19,785 nt of DNA from JBEKCP01 sp050014815 (GTDB lineage Bacteria > Planctomycetota > Planctomycetia > Pirellulales > Thermoguttaceae). The stretch spans positions 1-19,785 of the forward strand of contig JBEKCP010000035.1 in the NCBI GenBank assembly GCA_050014815.1, given 5' to 3'. Made by a program: the position numbers and the translations under genes. Positions 7,417 to 13,598 of the stretch are shown here, in pieces; position 1 is the first letter of the stretch; each line of letters begins with the position of its first letter. The notes under the pieces were generated by a model. That model saw nothing but the letters and a program-made list of their open reading frames with translations. It searched no databases and was not told the origin of the DNA.

Positions 7417-7773
7417 ATGCGACGGATGCCATGGATTGCCGCCCTGGCCGGAATCTGGATCCTGGTCGGCCGGACCATCGCGATGGAGCCCGACGGGACT
7501 GCGACCGCGGTATATCCCCAGGCCACCGGGTGTGCCTCGTGCGGGCAGGCCTCATATCCGCCGCAGACCTGGGGTCTGCCGACCTTGGGTCCGCCGGCAT
7601 CGTGTCCGTGCGGCTTGCACCCGCGGGCGCGGGGGCTGTGCGGGCCGGTGTGTTCCGCCGGGCCCGGATATGCCGTCCAGGGGTGCTGCGACCATCCCAT
7701 CTCCTGTTGCGACCACGTGTGGGACGGCTACTGCCAGGAAAAGGCGCGGCGACTTGCGCGTTGGCATTACTGA
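7417..7773 (+). CDS. Small exported cysteine-rich protein of unknown function
   Basis: The 118-residue product has a signal peptide of about 22 residues (MRRMPWIAALAGIWILVG...) and a mature part rich in Cys, Gly and Pro with 11 cysteines, many paired (CASC, CPC, CC, CC). It ends in CCDHVWDGYCQEKARRL. The pairing suggests disulfides or metal binding outside the cytoplasm. No named family is recognised. The ATG at 7417 was chosen because GAGGAGGAGA (7401-7410) stands ideally before it; an in-frame ATG at 7345 has no such site and would hide the signal peptide. A strong terminator lies about 140 nt downstream. Confidence 0.7.
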   Translation: MRRMPWIAALAGIWILVGRTIAMEPDGTATAVYPQATGCASCGQASYPPQTWGLPTLGPPASCPCGLHPRARGLCGPVCSAGPGYAVQGCCDHPISCCDHVWDGYCQEKARRLARWHY

Positions 7774-7961
7774 GTGGGTAAACCGCGAGTTTCGCGGGGA
7801 GTGGCGGGGCTGCGGAAAAAGCGTCAAGTCCGGCTTCAGAATTCAGACAGTTCCGGCCGATCCAACTAGTATAGACCTACCGGGAGGGCGGGACACGCGG
7901 TGTCCCGTTCAGGATAAAGATCATGGTATGACGATGGATCGGCTTACCATGATCTTTTTTT
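7774..7961 (+). ncRNA. Structured 3' UTR, possible small RNA ending at an intrinsic terminator
   Basis: After the stop of the Cys-rich gene come three perfect hairpins: CCGCGA-GTT-TCGCGG at 7783-7797, CGGGACAC-GCG-GTGTCCCG at 7889-7907, and the terminator stem at 7916-7957. A 140-nt trailer with this much structure may be a stable 3' UTR or a processed small RNA. No known RNA family is recognised. Confidence 0.3.
7916..7961 (+). terminator. Intrinsic terminator
   Basis: AAAGATCATGGTA (7916-7928) pairs perfectly with TACCATGATCTTT (7945-7957) over a 16-nt loop and runs into seven Ts (7955-7961). It is the clearest rho-independent terminator in the window, ending plus-strand transcription from the Cys-rich gene. 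The stem is AT-rich, unlike its surroundings. Confidence 0.85.
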
Positions 7962-8083
7962 GCGCGCCGAGTTCTGGGCGGATCCCTGCGCGCTCGCCGT
8001 TTTAGCGTGCGCTCTTGCGGCGTTTCCTGCCACCGCCGATTCGCGATTCCTGGCGCCAATGCCCGGTGTTGCCGAACCTTGCA

Positions 8084-8788
8084 CTAATGCGCATTTTCCT
8101 CGGTGCACCTGCCTGCGCAGCAGCCGGCGGGATGCACCAGCCGGCAACAAGCTACGCCAAGCGCGGAGCCGAGCAGCGGGGCGGCCAGGTAGATCCATAG
8201 GTCGCCCAGGTTGCCGGACACTACCGCGGGGGCAAGGGAACGGGCGGGGTTCATCGAGGCGCCGCAGATCGGGCCTGCGAACAGTGCCTCCAAGGCAATG
8301 ACCCCGCCCACGGCAATCCCCGCCATCAATCCCTTCTCTTTCGCGCCGCTGGACACCGCCAGGATCACAAACATCAACATCGCCGTCAGGACCGCCTCCA
8401 GCAGGAACGATTGCCCGACCGATCCCGTGGGCCTGCTTGCGCCAAGCGTAACGTGTACCAGGAACATCGCACGCAACAATCCGCTTGCCACGAAGGCGCC
8501 AAGGACCTGGCTGACGACATAGGGGACCACGGCCCGGCCGGGGAATTGCCCGGAGAGCCAGAATCCCACCGTGACGGCCGGATTCAGGTGGGCGCCCGAG
8601 ACATCCCCAACGGCATAGATCATCGCCATGACGACCAGGCCGAAGGTCAAGGCCACGCCGACGTGCGTGACCGCGCCGCCCGATACGTCGTTGACGACGA
8701 TCGCCCCGGTGCCCGCAAAGACGAGGCAGAACGTGCCGAGGGCCTCGGCACAGCACTTCTTCCATCGCTGGTTATCCAGATCAGTCAT
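8084..8788 (-). CDS. Aquaporin / MIP family channel with Cys-rich tail
   Basis: The 234-residue product has the two NPA boxes of a MIP channel (SGAHLNPAVT, N69-A71; GASMNPARS, N180-R183) and six membrane spans plus two half-helices. Aligned from memory to E. coli AqpZ, the ar/R filter reads F49, A168, A177, R183 in place of F/H/T/R. Small residues replace His and Thr, so the pore should be wider than a strict water channel; small neutral solutes such as glycerol, H2O2 or metalloid hydroxides are possible. The last 21 residues hold five cysteines (C214, C215, C223, C224, C228). ATG 8786-8788 is preferred because GGGGAGGA precedes it; upstream in-frame starts lie in the shared control region. 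It is divergent from the PadR gene. Confidence 0.92.
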   Translation of the reverse strand: MTDLDNQRWKKCCAEALGTFCLVFAGTGAIVVNDVSGGAVTHVGVALTFGLVVMAMIYAVGDVSGAHLNPAVTVGFWLSGQFPGRAVVPYVVSQVLGAFVASGLLRAMFLVHVTLGASRPTGSVGQSFLLEAVLTAMLMFVILAVSSGAKEKGLMAGIAVGGVIALEALFAGPICGASMNPARSLAPAVVSGNLGDLWIYLAAPLLGSALGVACCRLVHPAGCCAGRCTEENAH

Positions 8789-8801
8789 AGCGGTCCTCCC
8801 C

Positions 8802-8829
8802 TTGACAGCGGTCCGGGCCCGGTCCATAA
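8802..8829 (+). promoter_or_regulatory. Promoter of the PadR-GTPase operon
   Basis: TTGACA (8802-8807) and CATAAT (8824-8829) are separated by 16 bp, the best sigma70-type pair in the window, 48 nt before the PadR ATG. The spacer holds the palindrome CCGGGCCCGG (8813-8822). Confidence 0.55.
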
Positions 8830-8838
8830 TCCAAGACC

Positions 8839-8856
8839 GTAGCATATAGGATGTAC
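8839..8856. promoter_or_regulatory. Candidate PadR operator in the divergent control region
   Basis: GTAGCAT and ATGTAC form an imperfect dyad (one-base bulge) around ATAGG, just after the expected start of transcription of the PadR operon. On the other strand it overlaps a weak -10 candidate (TATGCT) for the aquaporin gene. PadR-type regulators commonly bind ATGT/ACAT-containing dyads and repress their own genes. This assignment is inference. Confidence 0.25.
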
Positions 8857-8877
8857 TCCACTAATGGAAGAGGTCGT

Positions 8878-9324
8878 ATGATCAGGTTCTCCCATTGCTC
8901 GTGTTCCGGCGGCACGCTGGACAAGCTGGTCCAACCGGCGATCCTGGCCGCCCTGACCGAGGGGCCGATCCACGGCTACCGCCTCGCCGAGCGGATCAAC
9001 GAAATGGTCGGCCCGTTCGGCGACAAGCCCGACGTGTCGGGCGTCTACCGCTTCCTGAAGAAGATGGAGGCCGCCGGCCTTGTGGTTTCCCTTTGGGAAG
9101 CCGGAGGCAAAGGGCACGCCAAGCGGCTCTACGAGATCACGGCCGACGGCCGAGGGTGCCTGGCCCGCTGGACCTCGACGCTGGAAATCCACCTGCAAAC
9201 GGTCGCCACGCTGTTGAAGGAAGCAAGGGCGGCCCTGGCCCGCAAGCCGAAACGCCGCAAGATCGCCGCGAAACAGACAGTATCCACCACTCGGAGGCCA
9301 CGAACATGGCTGCGACCAAGGTGA
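8878..9324 (+). CDS. PadR family transcriptional regulator with N-terminal HCSC motif
   Basis: The 148-residue product is a winged-helix PadR regulator: LVQPAILAALTEGPIHGYRLAERI (16-40), GVYRFLKKMEAAGLV (55-69) and the wing KRLYEITADGR (82-92), then a C-terminal helix for dimerisation and a basic tail. Ahead of the domain lies HCSCS at 6-10, which could bind a metal(loid) or sense thiol oxidation. ATG 8878 was chosen because GGAAGAGG (8866-8873) precedes it; the in-frame ATG at 8851 has a poor site and lies in the operator-like dyad. The gene overlaps the GTPase gene by 19 nt, so the two are probably translationally coupled, and it likely controls both the operon and the divergent aquaporin. 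Confidence 0.88.
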   Translation: MIRFSHCSCSGGTLDKLVQPAILAALTEGPIHGYRLAERINEMVGPFGDKPDVSGVYRFLKKMEAAGLVVSLWEAGGKGHAKRLYEITADGRGCLARWTSTLEIHLQTVATLLKEARAALARKPKRRKIAAKQTVSTTRRPRTWLRPR

Positions 9325-10424
9325 TTCTCGTCGGCGGCTTCCTGGGCGCGGGGAAGACGACCTTGCTGGCCCAGGCGGCCGAACGTCTCTCTCGCCAAGG
9401 CAAGCGCGTGGGACTGGTGGCGAACGACCAGGCGGCGGACCTTGTGGATACGGAGCTCCTCAAGGACGCCGGCTACAAGGTCGAGGAGGTCGCCGGCGGC
9501 TGTTTCTGCTGCCGGTTCCCCGACATGATCTCCGCCATGGAACGGTTGGTCCGGGAGAGCAAGGCCGACGTGCTGATCGGCGAGCCGGTCGGCAGTTGCA
9601 CCGATCTGTCGGCCACGGTGATGCAGCCGCTCAAGAGGCTCCACGGGCAGCAGTTCGACGTGGCGCCGTTCTCCGTGCTCGTGGACGGGAACCAGGTGCG
9701 GGTGCTCGCCCGGTTGCGAAAGGCCGCCCAACAGCGAGGATCGGCCCGGTTTCCGGACGACGTGCTCTACATCTACGAGAAACAGCTCGAAGAGGCCGAC
9801 CTGATCGTGCTGAACAAGGCCGACCTGTGCTCCGGGCCCGAGTTGGCGGATCTCAAGGCATCACTGGCCGAGCGGTTTCCCGCGACGCCGCTTTTGACCA
9901 TGTCGGCCGCCACCGGCGACGGCGTCGACGCCTGGCTGGATTTCGTCAGCCAGTCGCGGGCCGCCGGCCGAACGATTGCCGAGGTGGATTATGACACCTA
10001 CGCCGCGGGCGAGGCCGCGCTGGGTTGGATGAACGCCTCGGCAAAACTCCGCTCCAGGGGCGACATCGACTGGAAGGCGTTCGCCGCCGACTTGCTGGAG
10101 GCGATTCGTGCCGAGCTTCGCGCCCGCTCGGCGGAGATTGCCCACCTCAAGCTGTATCTGACTTCCGGCGGCGGCCACGTCGTGGGCAACGCGACCAGCA
10201 ACGAGGGTCCGCTTTCCGTGCGCGGCGGCATTGACCCGGCGCGGCGGGAAGCGGCGCTCTTGATCAACGCCCGCGTTCACGTCCAACCGGACGTGTTGCG
10301 AGCCACCGTCGAAAATGCGCTGGCGGGTACGGCCGGGGATCGGTTGGAGGCGACGATCACGAACATGCGGAGTTTCTTCCCCGGCAGGCCGCAGCCGACA
10401 TACCGCTATGGAGCGGTCGTGTAG
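9306..10424 (+). CDS. G3E family (CobW/COG0523-like) P-loop GTPase, metallochaperone-like
   Basis: The 372-residue product has the Walker A GGFLGAGKT (10-18), the G3E metal motif GGCFCC with C66, C68 and C69, the segment GEPVGSC (92-98) where COG0523 proteins usually have an E-T-T/S-G motif, and the guanine motif NKAD (170-173). Family members couple GTP hydrolysis to delivering a metal (Zn, Ni, Co) or a cofactor to a client. The C-terminal half (from about 235, VDYDTYAAGEAALGW) lacks the histidine-rich loop of many zinc chaperones, so this is a distinct subgroup. GGAGG (9293-9297) precedes the ATG, which lies within the end of the PadR gene. The metal and client are unknown. Confidence 0.88.
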   Translation: MAATKVILVGGFLGAGKTTLLAQAAERLSRQGKRVGLVANDQAADLVDTELLKDAGYKVEEVAGGCFCCRFPDMISAMERLVRESKADVLIGEPVGSCTDLSATVMQPLKRLHGQQFDVAPFSVLVDGNQVRVLARLRKAAQQRGSARFPDDVLYIYEKQLEEADLIVLNKADLCSGPELADLKASLAERFPATPLLTMSAATGDGVDAWLDFVSQSRAAGRTIAEVDYDTYAAGEAALGWMNASAKLRSRGDIDWKAFAADLLEAIRAELRARSAEIAHLKLYLTSGGGHVVGNATSNEGPLSVRGGIDPARREAALLINARVHVQPDVLRATVENALAGTAGDRLEATITNMRSFFPGRPQPTYRYGAVV

Positions 10425-10520
10425 ATCCCGCTCCCGGCTGGAAAGTCCCGTTAGTGACATTGAGAAATCGAGTGCGATGTGTGCGGGGTAGTTGAACCTT
10501 AACCATTTGGAGAGAAGACC

Positions 10521-10970
10521 ATGGGAATGACTGTCACGCTTGACCGGATGATTCACACCAATGCCGTCCACCAGGAGCTGGGCAAGGAGATCGGCCTGGA
10601 GGGCTGTTGTGCGTTCGGCGGCAAGGGGGAAGACCTGAATCCCATCGACCTGGTGGCGATGGGCGTGGCCTCCTGCATGCTGATCGTCATGGCGAAGGGG
10701 GCTGAAGGGAAGGGCCTGGACTTGACGGGCGCATGGGCCGAGACGAGCTATGAGTTGAAGGACTACAAGATCGCGTCGATCGCGGTCAACATCCATTCAC
10801 CCTGCTCCCCCTCCGCGGCTGACCGGGCCTTTCTGGAGAAGGAGAGCCATCGCTGCCCCGTGTACCTGTCCGTGAAGGACAGCGTCAGCGTGAAAGTGGC
10901 GTTCGAGTGGGGAACCACGGCTGCCCCGGCCGCGAAGAAAGCGGGGAAATCGTGCGCATCGTGTTCATGA
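10521..10970 (+). CDS. OsmC/Ohr-like protein with C-terminal CASC
   Basis: The 149-residue product has the OsmC/Ohr fold signature: NPIDLVAMGVASCM with C52 and SHRCPV with C112, the two redox cysteines that reduce organic hydroperoxides in this family. Extra cysteines occur at 29, 30, 95, 145 and 148, the last two in KSCASCS at the very end, again suggesting metal or thiol chemistry. The gene lies 96 nt after the GTPase in the same direction, with GGAGAG before the ATG. It may be the last gene of the PadR operon or have its own weak promoter; no terminator separates them. Confidence 0.88.
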   Translation: MGMTVTLDRMIHTNAVHQELGKEIGLEGCCAFGGKGEDLNPIDLVAMGVASCMLIVMAKGAEGKGLDLTGAWAETSYELKDYKIASIAVNIHSPCSPSAADRAFLEKESHRCPVYLSVKDSVSVKVAFEWGTTAAPAAKKAGKSCASCS

Positions 10971-10986
10971 CCACGACCGCCAATTC

Positions 10987-11265
10987 TTAGTGCTGCCCAC
11001 CCGAACTTGCCGCCTCGACCTCCACTGTGACGTAAACGACCTGCCCCCGAGGCTGGACCTGACTGAACATGGCAACCGCCGGGGCCGGGCGATTCTGCGG
11101 GGGGGCCAACGTGGGAACCTTCGCCGCCGCCGAGGGGCACGCCGCCGGGGTCGCCCCGACCGCCAAAGCGCAACGGTCGGAGCAGGCCGACCACCGGTGA
11201 GCCAGCACGGTGGTCGAGGCGGCCATTACCGCAAGAGACAACGCAATCCCTACGATTCGGTTCAT
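10987..11265 (-). CDS. Small exported protein of unknown function
   Basis: The 92-residue product begins with a clear signal peptide (MNRIVGIALSLAVMAASTTVLA) followed by a short Ala/Pro-rich mature chain with three cysteines (ACSDRC and AAC) and a hydrophobic GQVVYVTVEVE segment near the end. No family is recognised. ATG 11263-11265 was chosen because it begins the signal peptide and has GGAG about 10 nt upstream; a longer frame starts inside a dispersed repeat. It is convergent with the OsmC-like gene, with 16 nt between stops. Confidence 0.55.
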   Translation of the reverse strand: MNRIVGIALSLAVMAASTTVLAHRWSACSDRCALAVGATPAACPSAAAKVPTLAPPQNRPAPAVAMFSQVQPRGQVVYVTVEVEAASSGGQH

Positions 11266-11687
11266 GAGCGAACTCCAACCGGCGTCCCGTAGCCGCCGCC
11301 CCGAAGGGGACAGTCCCATTTTCGCGGCGAAAAAGACGCAATGTGACGACGATATCGCCGCCGCCGCGAAAATTGGGACAGTCCCCCGTGAACGGTTACG
11401 GCGTCGAAAAACTCCGTCTAGTATAGCCAGTTTCTCTAGAGCAGCAAGTCGGATTCATGCCACGCCCCCCTCTCTTGGCCGGAAAGGATCCGCAACAGCG
11501 CCGGCTGGCGTCGGGCCCCCTATCGCTCCGGTTGGCAAGCCCCATCAGGCGAAGTACAATGCGACACATTGGTTGCCAGTGTCCCTATGGCTTGCCCCAA
11601 GTAGCTTGCTTTGACGCTTCCACTGGACACCATGGCCGCCGGAGATTCGGTTGGGCGTCACATATTCTGGCGGGGCTGGAGAAGGCC
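11266..11687. other. Gene gap of about 420 bp holding a GGGACAGTCCC repeat pair
   Basis: Apart from the repeat at 11306-11386, no feature is supported. Open frames run through it on the plus strand but lack ribosome sites until the GTG at 11688. Base composition becomes less GC-rich towards the right. Confidence 0.5.
11306..11386. repeat. GGGACAGTCCC repeat pair (copy 2)
   Basis: The left arm (11306-11329, GGGGACAGTCCCATTTTCGC then GGCG) and the right arm (11362-11386) are reverse complements except for one base change and one extra A, over a 32-nt centre. The cores are at 11307-11317 and 11375-11385. The right end runs on into CCGTGAA, shared with the copy ending at 16384. Confidence 0.8.
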
Positions 11688-12119
11688 GTGCCGACGAATC
11701 CGTACGACCTCACGAGCGCGTCTGACCTCGGTGCCAAACCGACCTCGGCGAGAAGTCTCGTCATTCTCGCCCTCGTGTCTCTGCACGTAAGTGCGGTATT
11801 GTATCTGCTGGTGGGACTTGTCATGCCCATCTTGCTCAGCGACGACGGCGCAGGTGGAGACGGCATGGGTCCTACCGAGATAACACTCGTTGCTGCGTTC
11901 TGCGTGCTCCTGGCAGGAGGCGTGGAGGTTGTCGCGTGGGGAATTCACAAACGCAGATTCTGGGCATGGATTGCCGGCCTAATAGTCTTCGGGACATACA
12001 CAGCATCCCTGTTCTTTCCTCTAGGAGTTCTAGGGCTTTGGGGGCTCCTCGCTTCCAGGTCGCGTATTGAATTTGGAGTCGCGCGAAACGATGGTTGCCC
12101 AACAGCGCCCGCCCGCTGA
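11688..12119 (+). CDS. Small membrane protein with N-terminal NPYD motif
   Basis: The 143-residue product begins with TNPYD, resembling the short 'NPY.SP'-type N-termini of many planctomycete membrane proteins, and has three or four hydrophobic spans (about 23-50, 64-86 and 92-123). No enzyme family is recognised. GTG 11688 is preferred because GGAGAAGG stands just before it and the NPYD motif then falls at the N-terminus; in-frame ATGs upstream would add a basic, unstructured leader. Codons such as CTA, ATA, ACA and GCA and an estimated lower GC set it apart from its neighbours, which may mean a different origin or low expression. Confidence 0.6.
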   Translation: MPTNPYDLTSASDLGAKPTSARSLVILALVSLHVSAVLYLLVGLVMPILLSDDGAGGDGMGPTEITLVAAFCVLLAGGVEVVAWGIHKRRFWAWIAGLIVFGTYTASLFFPLGVLGLWGLLASRSRIEFGVARNDGCPTAPAR

Positions 12120-12128
12120 GTGGCTTCG

Positions 12129-12162
12129 CGCCCGCCGCCGGACGTGGCGCGGACGGCGGGCG
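12129..12162. repeat. GC-rich hairpin between convergent genes
   Basis: CGCCCGCCG (12129-12137) pairs perfectly with CGGCGGGCG (12154-12162) over a 16-nt loop, 9 nt after the NPYD gene stop. A second, weaker fold around CTCCCGGAAGGGGAG follows near 12183. Both may help end transcription from either side, but no T-run is present. Confidence 0.35.
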
Positions 12163-12221
12163 GCTCCCCGCGCCCCCTGACCTCCCGGAAGGGGAGAGGG
12201 GAGTTACTGTTGGCCGACCGC

Positions 12222-13598
12222 TTACGGCTCTCTCGGCAGCTTGTCGATCCGCTTGGCGGCCTGGAAGAGGGCCCAGCCGAGCGCGGCGACCAGGAGGACG
12301 ATCACGGTGCCCAGCAGGATCGGGTTGTTCAGCGCGCTGCGGAGGCCCATGGCCGGCGGGCTGCCGGCGGCCGGGCCGGCGATCTCGTCGCCGAGCCTCG
12401 CCTCGACCACGGCATGGCCCTGCACGAGCGGCGCCAACACGGTGGCCGTGTCGTACTTCGGCGGGTCGGTTTCCTCGGCGCCGTAAGCGAGGCGGTAGCC
12501 TTCGTCCTTGGCCGCAAGGAAGACCGCCCGGTAGACGTTGCCCCGGGCCTTCACGCCCGTGATCGCTAGCGGCGGATTGTCTTCGTTGCGAATGACGATG
12601 CGGTAGGCCGTCTCCCGCTGCTCGGGGAAGTCGATCGTCAAGCCCTGTTTGCGGTAGCCGCCGAAATCCACGAGCGACATCTTGCCGCGGGCAATATCGA
12701 CCCACTCGGTGCGGACGCCGCGCCTGGCGGCCCGCTGGATCGCAATCGAGCGGCTGAAATTGCGGCTGGCCGTCTCGATCGTGAATTCCGTCAGGGGCTC
12801 CCGCTGTGTCTCGATCTCGACGATCGTATTCTTGTCCGCCGGGTCCTCCTCCGTGCGGAACTCTTCGACCGGGTAGTCCGCCTTCTTCTCATATTCGGCG
12901 ATCGTCTCCGGTATCTCGCGCCACAACTCGACGCGATCCATGCGGAAGGGCCGCCGCTGGAGCACCGTCTTTTCGATCGTTTCCGCGTCGCGGCCGCCGC
13001 GGTATTTGCGCGTGAGCTCCAGGAAAGGCGACTCCTTGGCGTCGGCGATGCCGGACAGGAGGATCTTCAATTGCCGGAAGTCGTTTTTCGGCAGCCGGAC
13101 CTCGCAGTTGCTCAGGTCGATGTACCGCGAGTAGTCGAACACCAGCCCTCCGGCCGCCAGCGGCGTCCACTCGGCGCCGTCCTTGCTGCCGAGGACGCGG
13201 ACGCGCCGCTCGTAGTCCCGCAGCGGCGTTAGGATGCTCAGGCCGTCGGCGGACGCCGCGTCGCGGTCGAGTTGGACAATCAATTCGAGCCCGTCGTCCT
13301 GCTCGTGCAGGGAAGCGACGCGGCTCGGGCACGCGCTGCGGACCGAGTGCGTGCGGCTCTCGACGGCCTTCTCCAGGAGGTACGGCACCTCCGCGCCGGC
13401 GGCATTGAAGATCCGAACGTCCGGCAGGCCGGGCCGCGCGGCCGCATAGACGCTGCTGTCGAACACGACCGCTACGATGCTCTCCTCCGCGGCCGCCCCG
13501 CGCTCGATCTCGCGGCTCCATCGGAACGATCCCGGCTCCGCCGCCCGGCACGGAAGCGAAAGGGCGATCAGCAGACAACACGTTCCCATGCGGATCAT
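12222..13598 (-). CDS. DUF3999-like exported, membrane-anchored protein
   Basis: The 458-residue product has a signal peptide (1-20, CCLLIALSLPCRAA), a large beta-rich extracytoplasmic region with the DUF3999-like segment YAAARPGLPDVRIFNAAGAE (51-70), a discoidin-like stretch (LGSKDGAEWTPLAAGG), and one C-terminal membrane span (about 427-446) followed by a short basic cytoplasmic tail. In many bacteria a DUF3999 gene directly follows a DUF2339 gene, as here. The ATG overlaps the stop of the upstream gene as ATGA (13595-13598), so the two are made together and probably form one envelope complex. The function is unknown. A second in-frame ATG lies three codons downstream. Confidence 0.78.
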   Translation of the reverse strand: MIRMGTCCLLIALSLPCRAAEPGSFRWSREIERGAAAEESIVAVVFDSSVYAAARPGLPDVRIFNAAGAEVPYLLEKAVESRTHSVRSACPSRVASLHEQDDGLELIVQLDRDAASADGLSILTPLRDYERRVRVLGSKDGAEWTPLAAGGLVFDYSRYIDLSNCEVRLPKNDFRQLKILLSGIADAKESPFLELTRKYRGGRDAETIEKTVLQRRPFRMDRVELWREIPETIAEYEKKADYPVEEFRTEEDPADKNTIVEIETQREPLTEFTIETASRNFSRSIAIQRAARRGVRTEWVDIARGKMSLVDFGGYRKQGLTIDFPEQRETAYRIVIRNEDNPPLAITGVKARGNVYRAVFLAAKDEGYRLAYGAEETDPPKYDTATVLAPLVQGHAVVEARLGDEIAGPAAGSPPAMGLRSALNNPILLGTVIVLLVAALGWALFQAAKRIDKLPREP

